Source: Mactra quadrangularis (taxonomy: Eukaryota; Mollusca; Bivalvia; Venerida; Mactridae). Taken from it: a stretch of 64,000 nt of DNA. Location: contig CM046301.1 in the NCBI GenBank assembly GCA_025267735.1, positions 64,313,872 through 64,377,871 on the forward strand, given 5' to 3'. The stretch's first letter is position 1. Each line of letters opens with the position of its first letter. The position numbers and the translations under genes were made by a program. This document shows positions 1 to 11,902 of this stretch, one piece after another. A model generated the notes under the pieces. The model had not been told where the DNA came from. It was given only the letters and a program-made list of their open reading frames with translations, and ran no database searches.

Positions 1-81
1 ATACCGAATTCTGTTTCCCAGTATCTATTTACGGGATACAGCTGGAAACCATCAACCAATCGACGTGGAAAGCGTGTAAAG

Positions 82-3000
82 ATGGCGTCCACCGGCAAAG
101 TAATGCGCATTGTTGGTATTATTTTTGCAATTTCTGTTGCAAATGTGTTGTGTCAGGATATGTGTCAATCAGTTTTTGGTGGGCAAGTGTATCCTCAAGA
201 AACATGTGCTAGTCAATCGGGCCAGCGATCACTTGGACACTCGCTGCAGTGGAGCCAGGCAATAAGTAAGTAACTACCCCACCCACACGTCTTAATACAA
301 TACAATACAACATTTCTTTATTTGGCATAATCTATATACAGATCATTGCCTTAAACTAGGCGAACATGATCATGAGATAAGAACATGATAATACATAAAA
401 CACACAACTAATACAATAAATAAAATAAAAAAAATGAAGAGAAAAACAACATGCAATAGGCTAACAGAAAAATAGGATAGAATCTAGTTTAGCGAATCAC
501 GCTATTGCGCATGCTCGAACATTGCATTGTTTACAAATTTTGGACGCCATTTTGTTTTAACGATCCTGCTTTTTTATTCATTTTTTTAATGAATTATTTT
601 CAATAACTATTTTAAAATGGCTTTTTGTAATCAATTTTTTTAAAATCAGCGGGGGTGTGGGGGCAGCAGCCCCCATTTTAACAGAATATTAGCAGCAGTT
701 ATCTTCGCGCGTCTGCGCACGCATATTTATATTTACTTCCGGGATCCGCTAAACTAGAAGTGTTCCGGAAAATGAATGAAATCAAAATTAACATAAATAC
801 CTAATATCTTTCTTTAAATGCTGCATGGATTAAATTAGCTAATTTTCTTAATGTACCTTATTAGACTGCATTAAAATATTTAGTGAAGCAGTCAGTTGGT
901 CTTGAGGGCCATATATTTAATAAACAATCTCCATTTTGCCAATGTCTGATTTAGTTCGCTTCATCTAGTGTTTTAGTCATACGGTCATACCGTCCCACAA
1001 AGCAACGATTGGTAAGCACAGGAACAAGAAGCGTTCCGAACGTAAATATAAGACCCTACATAGCTATTTATCATACGGACGTTCTTCTGTTATGTAGGGT
1101 CTTAACGGATTGCTTCAAAAACGCATAGCAAAATATTTTTTTCAAAAAGTAAATGAATGTGGGTCAAATTAGCCCCAATCGATAAGATAAAAGTTTACTT
1201 TTATTCTTTCCATAAAGCAAAAGATAATAATCAGTTTTTTCGCTTACGAAAACACTTATATCTTTTCCTGCTATCCAGGGTTGTGGCCACTCGCCTCCAT
1301 ATAGAACTGAATTTGTGCCGAATTACAAATTTTAATCTCTCCAGAGTAGTTGTTCATACTGCCAACAGTCAATAGTATACACGGAACGGTCCGGATACTG
1401 GCTTTTATACTGTGCCTAATATATTGGTTCAAAATCAATTCTTACAAATGATGTGACCCAATTTAAATTCGGATTGCCTTGGCTATATTAGCACGGTTAT
1501 TGTGACAAACTGAAAGTACTCGTTAATAAAGGATTTTAAATGGATTATTTGACTGTCTAAGGTTAGAATTTGAAATAATTATACTTTTATCATGTGTATT
1601 TTTGGTTTATCTTTCCATTGGTGTATTGTTTTATTGCAAATTTTTCGAATTTAAATGAGTAGAACATTTAGACCTGAATCGATGTCTGTACACTAAAATT
1701 TTTGCTATGCGTTTCTGAAGCAATCCGTTAAGACCCTACGTAACAGAAAAATGTCCAAATGATAAAAAAGTTATGTAGGGTCTCATATTTAGGACTAGAG
1801 TGAGGTAGTATTGGTTGGTCAGGGTCAGGATATTTTAATTTAGGGTTTCAAAATTGGAAAAAAAGCATAATTGATTATCGGAAATAATGGGCCAACTCTT
1901 TTCGATCAATCATCAATTACACATGTATATAATCAACATTTACTCAGGGGTTTCATTTGGGATTTCCGAAAATACATGACAATACTTTGCAATGGTTTAA
2001 GTGATTTTGTTTCCTATAATAGAATATTAAATCATGCATAATAAACGTATAATTAGTTGTTTTTTATGTTTAATATTAATAAAATCAATTTTCAGACATT
2101 TTCAGTACCCATACAGTATAGAAAAGGGGCTATATATTGTTCAATAATGGCAAATTCCATGTTGCCGACCAAAAAAAATCAACATTGGTCTCAAGAATTC
2201 ACAATAATAAAGTAGTAGTAAAAATGCACCTATCATGTGTTAATTAAGAGGAGTTTATATTCCCATAAAATATTATTTCTTTAGTAATATTAATTAATTA
2301 AAACTTGAATGTCTCATTGTCAATGAAAATGAATAACCTAAACCAACATAAGCAATAATTAATTATTGATTAAACTTCATAATCGATTGTCTCCCACTTC
2401 TAATGAAACAATTGATTATCGATTTAATTGTTTAATCGTTTAATCCCTATTTCAACCTGAAACAACTCAAACTGTGACAACACAACTAGTAGAGACAGTC
2501 TTATCAAACTTGAATAGTTTTTTTAGAAGTTTTTTTTTGTTTTTTTTTGAATATGTATATATGTTTCTATCATATTGCTAAAATCTGCTGCTTGCTTTTT
2601 CCTTTCATTAGTTTCCAAGCCAGCACCAGATTGGAATGGTACAGCTGTCGTTGATGGCAAGTTTAAAGAGATTAAATTATCTGACTACAAAGGGAAATAT
2701 CTCGTCTTCTTTTTCTACCCAATGGATTTGTAAGTACAGTGATTTAAAGCAATTAGTAGGCAAAATTTTTAGTTCCAATTTTCCTGGTTCTGCATTATAT
2801 TTTTATGACAGTGATTGAAACAGACAAACTGATATATTAATTGGCAAAATATTTCTATATTTTCTCTTTATATTTGGGGTGTTTCCTAACTCGACCCACA
2901 TGGGTCAGGTTAGCTAAAAATAGATTAGTGTTAAAATATGCATTTACTGATGAGAAGATACTAGAGCTTGTTATTGTGCAACATTAGTATAATTCTATTA

Positions 3001-6000
3001 AAAAGATATCCTAACCCCCTAAGAATGTTGAAAACACAAGAAGCGACCAATGAAAATGTTTAATTTCAGCAAGTACAACATATAACAAATCTATAAATAG
3101 CTTGGTGATTCCCTTAGTATCCTAATTTCGTTTTCAACAATGTGTATACCACATGTTTTAATTCATTCAGTTGAATGTTATCAGTGAATAATTTTATTAG
3201 TAAGTGATTTCTTACCTTCTTAATACTGTTTTAAAGACTAAACTTGGTTCTATACTATTGGCACAGTCATTTGTCTGTATATCCCTTTAAACTCATCTTG
3301 TTGTTATATATTATCTCAACATAATTATATAGTGAATGACATATTCATGAACTTTACATTTATTTGTATGTTATACATGTACATCAAGGCAAACCAGCTC
3401 TGATTAGTACAATGCTTTGTTTGACTGTGATTCATTGGTAGTTAACAAATGCCTCAGTCCCATAAAATAGTGGTTTGTTGTGGACCCGTACGTGTGGACA
3501 GTCGTTGGCCATGGGAAGCCTTGCGTGTTAAGGTAACGGTAGGCACAAAACAACACACCCGTATGGAGCCGTAGCTGGAAGTTTAATCCATACTCGGCCA
3601 CAATTGTGTTCACGATTTGACTAAGAAACTGATATGTGTATCCATGGCTCATCTCACGGACCCTGGTCAAAATGTAACAGTCCGTACAGGTACGCAAGAA
3701 TTTGTACGGGTCCTTGCGGAACTTGATCGCACGGCGCCTGTACGGTGCCCTGTGCCCTCGCGGCTATTTTTATGTTTATGGGACTGTAGCATAAGCCTGA
3801 TATGTTGTTTACAATGTATTGCAACAAATTTCAACTGAAATTTAAATCTTGAGACAAGGAGTCAAATTATATCTGTGTTGGGTATTAATGGAGCTTGAAA
3901 AGACTTAATTGTTTATTCACACTGTTGACAGAAGTATTATATTTTTTATAAATAATACACAAGGTTTAACGTTAACTTTTTTACCAGGAATCCCATAAGA
4001 ATCCCTAGTCAATTTCTCCTTCACGTTAGGGATTCCTCCAATAAAAGACAAACATTTTGAATTCAGATTTGCAGTTACTAATTGTAGTAGACAATTCATG
4101 ATAATGTTCAGGGATCCTGACAGAATCCCCTGCTGAGAATCTCTGGGATTCCTCTTTAGGATTTGGGCTCCTCAGAATCCTGGGAAACTGTTGAAGTCCC
4201 ACCCTGAATATAAAGTAGTAGTGATGTCAGGACACACTTTGAAGTCTCTTTTTAGTTTGATTACATGAAAGAAATGTTAATTATTACACAAATGCACCAA
4301 TATCAATTTCTTGAAAGAATGTTTTCTCTTCACATTTAACTTCAAGTTTGTACGGTGGCATAGAGGTGACAAGGAGAAATATTTAATATACCGCTGCTAT
4401 TACGTGGCCATGCAGTAGCTATTACGGGCGCACGCAATAAGGTTTACGTGGCCACGCAATAGCTTTACGTGTGCATGTAATAATTGTCCAATGACAATGC
4501 TCGTTAAATGGCCGCCAATTTTGACAACTCTCATTGGTCAATTATAATGTGCCCATGTAATGCAATTGCATGGCCACGTAAATGTTATTGCATGGGCACG
4601 TAAATAATACTGCATGAGCACGTAAACTATTGCGTGGCCACGTTAACGTTATTGCGTGTGCTTGAAATAGCTACTGTGTGCGCTCGTACAGCTATTGCGT
4701 GGCCACGTAAACATTATTGCGTGCGCACGTAATAGCAGCAGTATTTTTAATATTTCTCCATGTCACCTCTATGCCACTGTAAGTTTGACATTAAACCTAC
4801 CAATTATATGATAGGTTTACCAGTGCTCACAAAGATGATGTATAAACTGATAATTACATTTTCAGCACATTCATTTGTCCTACTGAAGTTGTTGCATTTA
4901 ATGAAAGATTAGAAGAGTTTAAGAAGATTAATACTGAAGTTGTTGCATGTTCTGTTGATTCTCCACATACACATCTTGCATGGTAAGAATAGTTTATAGT
5001 CCCAGTGTTGAGTTCAGATGAGTAAACCTTATTATGTTGATAATAGTTGATTATCTTGTATCTTAGTACCCTATCTTGTAACATATTGCTCAGTCTGTGT
5101 TTGCTATAAAACCTGAAAAAGATATTGTAATTAGACCATGGATAAAGCATGACCGTGTGATTCTTTAAAAATGCTGGTGAAATGGATGAGAATGAAGTAA
5201 CACATTCTTGTTTTCTACTTGTGGTTTTGCCCAAGTATTGATTCAATACAATGTTTTTTCCACGAATTTGGGAATATGACCCATACCCCTAGAATTGGGA
5301 ATTTTATTGGCATTTTGGTTTAAATTGGGATGAAATGTCAGAATGCAAATTCAATAACAATAGCAGATTTAACAAAGTTTTAACTTCATATTTCATTAAG
5401 TTAGATGGTTAATTAATTAGTTACTGGGATGTATAATTTTAAGCTGAAACATACTAACAGCTGGCTTTTTTCAATAATCATTTTTTTAAGTTAAAGTGGG
5501 AATTTTTATTGAAATTTGGGAAAAAAGATATGATTTTATATTGGGAATATAGCCCATAAACGGCTATAAAATTGACCAAAAATAAACACTGTTAATACCA
5601 TATTTCTGCTATATCAAATTGGGTTTGTATTACAAATGTCTGTTGGTCTGTCAGCTGGTTTATTTGTTGGTATACCAAACTTGGCCCATGTATTTATTGG
5701 AAAACTTACTCCTAAGACTTAAAACTTGGCATGGAAGTTTTCTTTGGTCATTACAAGACCCCTATTGATTCTCGGATCAAGGATCAAAGTCACTCCTCAT
5801 CAGCACTATTAACAATTAACATTATCTAGAAAACCCATTTATCTCCTGCCTATAAAGTGGCTTTTGTATATTTGGAAATGTTTCCATGCCAACTATCTTT
5901 AAGGCAAACAGGCCTTGTTTGGAGCACAGTGGTTGACAAATATTTCTTCTTTTAGAATCTTAAATGACTATTTTAGTTCATTTACCATAGTAGCTATAGC

Positions 6001-9000
6001 TGCATTTTCCAGACCTAAAAAGAGTGTTATCCTTACACAAACTTTCAATTTTAATGTTTCTATTTAAACGTAATATTTGCCTTGATGTTTAACACATTTT
6101 TCCTCATAATGTATTCAGGATCAATACTCCTAGAAGTAATGGTGGATTAGGAAAGATGAATTATCCTTTATTATCTGATATTACACACAGAATCTCTAAA
6201 GCTTATGGTGTTTATCTTGAAGATCTCGGTCACACATTAAGGTACAGTGCAGTGCACAAGATCTTTAACCCTCGCTTGTGCAGTTTTGCAGTTTTTGAGA
6301 TATTTTTTTTCTTATTTTATATACAAGTCTAAGAGACTTTGTGTAGTGCATTTGACCAGAGTATTATTATTATTATCCCCCGCCGATGAAATCGGGAGGG
6401 GGATATAGTTTTGGCGTTGTCCGTCCCTCAGTCCGTCCGTCTGTCCGTTGGTCCTTCCGTCCGTCCATCCGTCCGTCCGAATTTCGTTTCCGGAGTAGTT
6501 CTCTGTAACTACTGGCTGGAATTCAACGAAACTTTATGGGAATCATCAATATCAAGAGGAGATGCGCATGTGGTCAGCTTTTTTTGGATCAAACCCTTTA
6601 ACTCAGAGTTATGGCCCTTGATTAGTTATGTAGTATGCATATAGAGTAAAAGTCGTTTCCTGAGTAGTTCTCTGCAACTACTGGCTGGAATTCAACGAAA
6701 CTTTATGGGAATCATCAATATCAAGAGGAGATGCGCATGTGGTCAGCTTTTTTTGGATTAGTTATGTAGAATGCATATAGAGTAAAAGTCGTTTCCGCTC
6801 TACTTCTCTGCAACTAATGTCTGGAATTCAACGAAACTTTATGGGAATCATCAATATCAAGAGGAGTAACGCATATCGTCAGCTTTTTTCGGGTCAGACC
6901 CTTTAACTCAAAGTTATGGCCCTTGATTAGTTATGTAGTATGCATATAGAGTAAAAGTCGTTTCCGCTCTATTTCTCTGCAACTAATGGCTGGAATTCAA
7001 CAAAACTTTATGGGAATTTTCAATACCAAGAGGAGATGCACATATCGTCAGCTTGTTCCGGTCAGACCCTTTAACTCAGAGTTATGGCCCTTAATAAGTT
7101 ATGTAGTATGCATTTAGAGTAAAAGTTGTTTCCGCACTACTTCTCTGCAACTACTGGCTGGAATTCAACAAAACTTTATGGGAACCTTCAATACCAAGAG
7201 GAGATGTGCATATCGTCAGCTTGTTCGGGTCAGACCCTTTAACTCAGAGTTATGGCCCTTAATTAGTTATGTAGTATGCATATAGAGTAAAAGTCGTTTC
7301 TGCGCTACTTCTCTGCAACTACTGGCTGGAATTCAACGAAACTTTATTGGAATCATCAATATCAAGAGGAGATGCGCATATCGTCAGCTTGTTCGGGTCA
7401 GACCCTTTAACTCAGAGTTATGGCCCTTGATTAGTTATGCAGTATGCATATGGAGTAAAAGTCGTTTCCGCACTACTTCTCTGCAACTACTGGCTGGAAT
7501 TCAACAAAACTTTATGGGAACCTTCAATACCAAGAGGAGATGCGCATATCGTCAGCTTGTTCGGGTCAGACCCTTTAACTCAGAGTTATGGCCCTTAATT
7601 AGTTATGTAGTATGCATATAGAGTAAAAGTCGTTTCCGCACTACTTCTCTGCAACTAATGGCTGGAATTCAACGAAAATTTTATGGGAACCTTCAAAACC
7701 AAAAGGAGATGCACATATCGTCAGCTTGTTCCGGTCAGGCACTTTAACCTCAGAGTTATGGCCCTTGATTAGTTATGCAGTATGCATATAGAGTAAAAAT
7801 CGTTTCCACGCTATTTCTCTGCAACTACTGGCTGGAATTTAACGAAACTTTATAGGAATCTTCAATATCAAGAGGAGATAGGCATTTCGTTGCCTTGTTC
7901 AGGTCAGACTCTTTAACTCAGAGTTATGGCCCTTGATTAGTTATGCAGTATGCATAATAGAGGGAAAAAAAAATTCTGCGCTATTTCTCTGCAACTAATG
8001 GCTGGAATTCAACGAAACTTTATGGGAATCATCAATATCTAGAGGAGACGCGCATATCGTCGCCTTGTTCGGGTCAGACCTTTCAGCTCAGAGTTATTGC
8101 CCTTGATTAATTGTGCAGTGTTCATATAGAGAAATATTGCTATTTCTTTGCAACAGCTGGATTGATTTCAACAAGATTTTATGGAAACCATCAATACAGA
8201 GAAGAAATTTGCATCTCATTGGCATGTCCTGATAATTTTTATTAACATGGAGTTATGGATGTTCCCTATTATGGTTTTATGGATTTTTATATTTATTAAT
8301 AAAGCCTTATGTCTCCAGTTGTTGTGTTAATAAAAACAAGTACTCGGCGGGGATATTAATTCAACGAATTTGCTTGTTCACTTAGGAATGCTGTAGTTTA
8401 TAGTTTGGTCATTGTTTCTTCTTTCAAGAACTGAGGTTCATTTATATTCATAGATAAGGCCTCAACAAGTTGATCATGTGTTCTATGGATTCGCTCACAC
8501 CTTAATTTTGACAGTTTTTACAACAACAAAAATATTTCCTCGCTCCATCATAAAAAAATGTTCAAACCACTAAATAAAGCTACTGAATTAAGATTTTTTA
8601 AAAAAATCTTCTCTTGCTCGACCCTTTTTTTCCAGAAAAATCCGTAGAACACATCAACTTGTTGTGGTCTAAGAACCAATAATATTAGGTTGTATAATGT
8701 GATCTCCATGCAATTTTTCTAGTCAAACAGCTCTATCAAATGTTTGCCAAATCTAATTGGACTGTTAGGTACTAAGAAAGCTTACACCATGTTGACAACT
8801 AGATCATTCTCTTTGAAAACATAGAGTTTTGATCGTTAGTATTAGAAATATTGAAAGGCATATTTTGTGGCATTTTGACTCAATAGACTTAATTCAGAAC
8901 TCAAATTTGTGGGTTTTTCCGTCCGTGTGATGTAGGTACAAACAAAGTTTGTTACACATTATTGATGAAAATCACGAAATATGGATTAAATCCTATTGTT

Positions 9001-11902
9001 CTTTGTACACGTGTTTTTATTGTAACAGTGAAAGTTTGTTTGTACCTACATGGAAAAACCCAAATATTTGAATTCCGGATATAGTCTATTTTAGATAGAT
9101 ACATGTATCGGCAGAAGTGTTGTTGTCGTTTTATTATTATTATTATTCTATACCACATTTTGTATTGCACTCTTTTCATATTATAAATATGTTGGAAAGC
9201 ACTTCACAATAATATGCATAGAGTAGAACCGGGTAATATCGGACATGCAGGGTTCTTGGGACACAAACTTGAAATGTTCAAAATTCCAAAAATTGTTGAA
9301 TATTATAGAGAATAACGATTAGATTCCGAAGAACATTAACCCAAGCCTTCTATTTTGACGTCATCAAAATACTACAAGTGCTTTTATAACAAAGTTTTTG
9401 ATTGGATGTTTGGCGGTGCAACATGCGGCGCTCTCTTTTCAATGTACGGTAGAATAAAACCGGGTAACATTGGACATTTTTGGTGTTCCTTGTTTTTGAC
9501 ATGGGTATCAGTTATATAATTATATAATTCACGACATTCAGGTTACTGCCTGTTATATTACATTATAATGTTATAGTTCTAATTGTTGTATGAGTAAAGA
9601 TTTAAAAAAAAAATAACCTTACAGTTTGATGAACCCAGATGATCCATTTTGTGTCCGATACAAGCCATCAGGAATGCCCTATACAACACTCAACCCTTCG
9701 GATACTAAATGACATTGATTGCAATGTAAAACACACCAATTCAGTGAATTACTGTTGTAGAAAATGAATTTTTGTAGCTTGTCTCCAGTTCAGTTTATGC
9801 AGTAACCTGAATGCCGTTAATTATATAGAAACCACATGTGATTAGCAAGTTGTGAACAAACAAGACCAAGTGTGTCCGATATTATCCGGTTCTACTCTAT
9901 TATGAATGAATAATAAAAATAATTTTGTATTTTTTTGTAGAGGATTATTCATCATTGATACAAAGGGAACATTACGTCAGATAACAATGAATGATTTACC
10001 AGTAGGTAGATCAGTTGATGAGACATTACGATTAGTACAAGCATTTCAGTTTACTGATACCCATGGTGAAGTATGTCCAGCTAACTGGAAACCTGGAGCT
10101 GATACAGTATGTTCTTTGTTTACACCCTTTTTATACCCCCTTTGAAAAATGGGACATACATGTATTATGTTATGATGTTGTCCGTCTGTCTGGCCGTCCG
10201 TCTGTCTGTCTGTGGACAATTGCTTGTCCGGATTTTAACTCAACAAATTATGTACCTAGGTTTCCCAAATTTTATGTGTGGATAGCCTTAGGGTAGGGGA
10301 TGTGCCCTAGTGATTTTGAGACCACAGGGTCTAGGGTCAAGGTCACTGGGACTTAAAATATGAAAACATTGTCCAGACAATGACTCATCAATGACTGAAC
10401 CTAGCTTCACCAAATTTTATGTGAGAGTAGCCCTTGTGTCGAGGATATGGGCTTTTGGTTTTGAGGCCCCAGTGTCAAAGGTCAAGGTGTGGATACTCCT
10501 TGGGCCACGGGTGTGCTCTATTGGTCACTGGAAGTTCATTTGGGAAAACTTTGTGCCGGTGATAACCTGACAACAGCTGTACCTAGGTTCTCAAAATCCT
10601 TGCTTTGGATAACTCTCCCGTCAAGGATGTGGCCTATTCTGAGGCCGGGGGTCATAGAACTAAGTCAACGGGACATTATATGACACAGAACACAGCATGG
10701 ACTGCACATGGGCGTGTAATGCCCCGCCCAGAGGAGCTCTTGTTGTATAACTTGCTATCGGTTTGGCCCCAGGTTGGTTGTGCACAATTATGTCAAATTT
10801 TCCTCCATTTATAAGGTATATGGAGAAGTGTGCGGCCTTGTGGAGTTGTAGGTGAGTACTGGTTATAGACGAAGGTCCAGGAAAGCTAGGTTAGGTGCTC
10901 TTAACGCAATAAAATAACCAAAATTTGTTGACATGAATGAATAATTTGGTTGAAGAATAAACTTACTAAATTTAGTAATGTAGACTTGATCTGCTTATTA
11001 TAGGAATTTCTCAATGATAAAATGGTGTCATCACTTAAATTCTTGCTCAGCTTTGTTGATACTGCAAAAATATTGTGGAGAGAGGAGAGAATGGTTCATA
11101 TACTCCAAGACTATCTTGACTAGTGATTGGAAAATTTCAATTTACTTGTTGAGTAATCTGTGAAAAATTTCCTCTATAGCTTCCATTTTCCTGTAGTTTC
11201 TTTGCTGAGCTGTCAAACAACTCTTCTGAGGGCTTACTTTTTCAAAGAGATAAATGTACGTTCAAATTAGTTTGTGTGCATAAATGTTTGAATTTATTCT
11301 GGATGATATATAATTTGACAAAATAGTTATTCACAAATTGATTAGAATCATATTAAATGGTCAGAAAAAGTAGACACGAAAAAAAGTTAACCGGTACAAC
11401 TCGCCTAGTTCATTAACATTATTAGAAAACATTTTAGACATAGCGCATGTGTGTCATTCTATACATGACCAAGGTTTTATTATTTTTCTATGATCAGATG
11501 TGTGGATTCAATCACAGAGACATGTTTATAAATGTTAACTTATTGTATTGTGCATAAAGTTTGACCCCGATCTGACCTTTCACATTTGCATCTAATAATT
11601 ATCTACACATCCCGACGAAAATCAATACCACGCCTATTCTACACTTCAGCACGTTACGTACGCTTTAATATATTTTAAATTTAATCCCTGTGTAATAATT
11701 ACATTCCAGCTTTGACGATACATACTCCGATCGGTATCGACTATCGAGCATAAATACTATGTTCCTATTCAATGTAATGAATATTCTTGCATTAAGGTCA
11801 GATCAGGGTAAAACTTTATGCACAATATTACCAATTTGTCTTTCATTTCAGATTGTTCCAGATCAGGAAGAAAAACTCAAGTATTTCAGCAGACATCCAT
11901 AA
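82..11902 (+). CDS. PRDX4: Peroxiredoxin-4 (ER/secreted 2-Cys thioredoxin peroxidase), six exons
   Basis: Exons are 82-265, 2612-2729, 4866-4982, 6119-6241, 9941-10106 and 11852-11902. All introns are GT-AG, the phases agree, and the sum is 759 nt, giving 252 aa. The N-terminus is a hydrophobic signal peptide (about residues 8-24, ending NVLC) followed by the extra cysteine-bearing segment that distinguishes PRDX4 from cytosolic paralogues. The peroxidatic Cys105 lies in FICPTE, GGLG is at 148-151, the resolving Cys226 lies in EVCPANW, and the C-terminal YF is at 247-248. GGLG plus YF mark an overoxidation-sensitive eukaryotic typical 2-Cys enzyme. In this family the protein reduces H2O2 in the ER and passes oxidising equivalents to protein disulphide isomerase. 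The start is the first ATG before the signal peptide, in an aagATGG context. A possible ATTAAA polyadenylation signal is at 12087-12092. The promoter lies before the window. Confidence 0.96.
483..758. repeat. Short inverted-repeat element (MITE) in PRDX4 intron 1
   Basis: TCTAGTTTAGCG at 483-494 is repeated in perfect inversion at 747-758. TA sits two bases inside each end (485-486 and 755-756), so a TA target duplication of the Tc1/mariner type is possible. The interior has a G-rich stretch followed by its C-rich complement (about 652-676) but no open frame. Confidence 0.55.
1044..1791. repeat. Foldback element with about 90-bp inverted arms in PRDX4 intron 1
   Basis: The arm at about 1044-1134 matches the inverted arm at 1697-1791. 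Both share the segment from AAGACCCTAC through the phrase CGGATTGCTTC to GCATAGCAAAA. Each arm also contains its own small hairpin (AGACCCTACAT against ATGTAGGGTCT). The interior of about 560 bp is AT-rich and noncoding. Confidence 0.7.
3404..3805 (-). other. Unidentified antisense open frame in PRDX4 intron 2
   Basis: The minus strand of this locally GC-richer stretch stays open for well over 100 codons. It begins with an arginine-rich part ([18 protein letters not shown]) that runs into a region with conventional-looking amino-acid composition ([32 protein letters not shown]), and it ends at a stop at 3404. There is no ATG at the 5' side and no clear splice acceptor. It contrasts with the AT-rich noncoding sequence around it, so it may be a captured or retrocopied exon or part of a mobile element. 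I do not recognise the protein. Confidence 0.35.
4351..4781. repeat. 430-bp MITE with internal CpG-rich palindromic modules, PRDX4 intron 2
   Basis: The ends are near-perfect inverted repeats about 50 bp long; both read GTGGCATAGAGGTGACA inward, then GGAGAAATATT and CTGCTATTACGTG. The interior is an array of degenerate modules around the palindrome ACGTGGCCACG linked by GCAATAGC/TTATTGCG segments. AAGTTTG occurs directly outside both ends (4344-4350 and 4781-4787). The alternative reading is a TA duplication around CGGTGGC/CAGTGGC ends, so a hAT versus Tc1/mariner origin is unresolved. The element stops 85 bp before exon 3. Confidence 0.8.
5249..5591. repeat. Probable hAT-like nonautonomous element in PRDX4 intron 3
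   Basis: The left end CAATGTTTTTTCC resembles the inverted right end (CAGTGTTTATTTTTGG when read inward). The phrase TTGGGAATAT followed by a CCCATA segment occurs near both ends. The flanks are similar but not identical, so the boundaries are approximate. Confidence 0.4.
6378..8352. repeat. Tandem-repeat mobile element: CCGT microsatellite plus eleven units of about 168 bp
   Basis: The element is bounded by CCCCGCCGA (6378) and its inversion TCGGCGGGG (8344-8352). After a (CCGT)n-like leader at about 6418-6480 come eleven copies of a unit containing CTGGAATTCAACGAAAC, AAGAGGAGATGCGCAT and AGTTATGGCCCTTGATTAG. Unit starts at CTGGAATT are 6516, 6685, 6821, 6990, 7158, 7326, 7494, 7662, 7832, 8002 and 8157 (the last diverged). 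Spacing is 168-170 bp, except one unit of 136 bp that has a deletion and the last interval of 155 bp. Open frames here are only repeat translations. This layout is typical of bivalve nonautonomous elements with a microsatellite and tandem core. Confidence 0.9.
8458..8669. mobile_element. PIF/Harbinger-type MITE, copy 1 (PRDX4 intron 4)
   Basis: The inverted ends read GGCCTCAACAAGTTG inward, continue through a segment like GTGTTCTATGGATT, and are flanked by TAA at 8455-8457 and 8670-8672. A 3-bp TWA duplication is the signature of PIF/Harbinger transposition. A second copy is at 55821-56041. Confidence 0.8.
8900..9073. repeat. Small foldback element in PRDX4 intron 4
   Basis: TCAAATTTGTGGGTTTTTCC, then ATGTAGGTACAAACAAA, at 8901-8945 is matched in inversion by the segment at about 9034-9072. 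It has arms of about 40 bp and no coding capacity. Confidence 0.6.
9221..9897. mobile_element. 677-bp Tc1/mariner-like MITE in PRDX4 intron 4
   Basis: The terminal repeats GAGTAGAACCGGGTAATAT and, inverted, GAGTAGAACCGGATAATAT continue into TCGGACA. TA flanks both ends (9219-9220 and 9898-9899). A related internal copy of the end sequence (AGAATAAAACCGGGTAACAT) occurs at about 9450. The element ends 43 bp before exon 5. Confidence 0.8.
10165..10790. repeat. Second microsatellite-led tandem element in PRDX4 intron 5
   Basis: A (CCGT/CTGT)n leader at about 10180-10215 is followed by three diverged units of about 145-180 bp. Each contains an ACCTAG phrase, a CAAAATT/CAAAATCC phrase and a GGATAGCC/GAGTAGCCC phrase, with GGTCAAGGTCACTGG between them. 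The layout is the same as at 6378-8352 but the core sequence differs. The open frames in this stretch are not genes. Confidence 0.6.
10793..10945 (+). repeat. 5'-truncated SINE copy
   Basis: TTTTCCTCCATTTATAAG, then GGTGAGTACTGGTTATAGAC and CAGGAAAGCTAGGTTAGGTG, match the body of the full-length SINE at 52788-53087. The tRNA-like head is missing. Confidence 0.75.
11548..11825. mobile_element. 278-bp TA-flanked MITE (family shared with 34300-34866)
   Basis: The ends read TTGTGCATAAAGTTT inward, followed by GACC/TACC and GATCTGACCTT, and are flanked by TA at 11546-11547 and 11826-11827. In reverse complement the whole interior aligns with the copy at 34300-34866 (shared phrases AATATTCATTACATT and GGCGTGGTATTGATTTTCG). 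It ends 26 bp before the last PRDX4 exon. Confidence 0.8.

Noticed and set aside
6411..7621. Open frames of 60-77 codons at 6411-6644 and 7427-7621
   Set aside because: They are translations of the 168-bp tandem repeat and recur with its units.
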